From the NCBI RefSeq assembly GCF_048771995.1, contig NC_133064.1:33211001-33275000 (forward strand): a DNA stretch of 64,000 nt. Direction: 5' to 3'. A model generated the notes under the pieces. It worked only from the letters and a program-made list of their open reading frames with translations, was not told the DNA's origin and made no database searches. Of the stretch, positions 63,709 through 64,000 are shown in pieces (within the stretch, counting starts at the first letter, position 1; each line of letters begins with the position of its first letter). The position numbers were made by a program, and so were the translations under genes. The DNA is from Taeniopygia guttata. Taxonomy: Eukaryota > Chordata > Aves > Passeriformes > Estrildidae.

Positions 63709-64000
63709 TGTTACAGAATTTCTGAGAGACAGAGGTCATGATTTATGTTTGGAATGAGGCTTGAGCTACACAGTCAGACTAGGCCTGATAAGCGACCTTG
63801 ATGGGGCCTCGAAGCCTTTTATGCAGTGACAATTCAGTTGTGGTGCAGTCAGAAATTATGTTAAGGTAACTACAAAGTAATCAGCTATCCGAGCATGAAT
63901 TAGAGTAGAGCTGCAGTGTAAGGTTTAGGCCACCTTAAGGAAAAGGTAAACAATGTTAGCTTGCCAATCAGAATGCCTTTGTAAACTGTAAACTATGTAG
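63709..64000 (+). mobile_element. LTR, family E, copy 3, cut by the window edge
   Basis: TGTTACAGAATTTCTGAGAG start, then the order seen in copies 1 and 2 (GGTAAACAATGTTAGC, TTGCCAATCAGAATGCC, AAACTATGTAG). Inserted into RT of the minus provirus J. The polyA signal lies beyond the window. Confidence 0.85.

Noticed and set aside
1..64000. Search for tRNA, rRNA, riboswitch, operon or CRISPR signals
   Set aside because: None seen; the sequence is vertebrate and retroelement-derived, and the Pro, Phe, Arg, Met and Lys tRNA matches are 18-bp primer sites, not tRNA genes.

Overview
The window looks like a retroelement graveyard from a bird genome, most likely a songbird. The signs are a CR1 LINE tail (37213-37290), avian-style LTR termini such as TGTCATGGTTTAACC (36268), and wall-to-wall endogenous retrovirus (ERV) sequence. 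I found no host exon, tRNA, rRNA or CRISPR array. Density, nesting and lack of host genes would fit a W chromosome or pericentromeric heterochromatin; that placement is inference.

Layout. 1-3295: plus-strand gamma-like ERV remnants (working name A1) and a partial LTR of family D. 3296-13111: minus-strand provirus B (LTR-gag-pro-pol-env-LTR, tRNA-Arg primer site), with two solo LTRs inside gag. 13112-26540: a mosaic of LTRs with little coding sequence: families D, E, X, F, N and others, several nested and some with clean target-site duplications (TSDs). 26583-28555: two ERVL-like pol fragments in opposite orientation. 28556-30526: AT-rich, nothing recognised. 30533-34525: a young minus-strand provirus (tRNA-Phe primer site, 6-bp TSD, LTRs differing at 3 of 346 positions) that has lost capsid and pol. 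34532-39332: LTR fragments, the CR1 tail, and the 5' end of a plus-strand provirus. 39333-52216: a plus-strand provirus start (family D LTR, initiator-Met primer site) whose leader received a minus-strand gammaretrovirus-like provirus (41590-47192, exact tRNA-Pro primer site, TSD GATAA); gag/pol fragments A2 follow, pierced by further solo LTRs. 52217-60289: a minus LTR, then a plus-strand class II (betaretrovirus-like) provirus with tRNA-Lys primer site, gag, A-AAA-AAC slippery site, dUTPase-like domain, protease, RT, RNase H and integrase, but no env or 3' LTR. 60300-63708: minus gamma-like provirus J (env, integrase, RNase H), cut by a solo LTR at each end.

Function. Nothing here reads as a complete functional virus: every coding region has stops, frameshifts, deletions or missing residues. 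The most complete pol belongs to the class II element, the most complete set of genes to provirus B. I see no new non-retroviral system. The most informative signals are the nesting order, the mismatched LTR halves of B, the mosaic gag-pro/env of the Phe provirus, and the use of at least five primer tRNAs in one window. All family letters are working labels, not database names.
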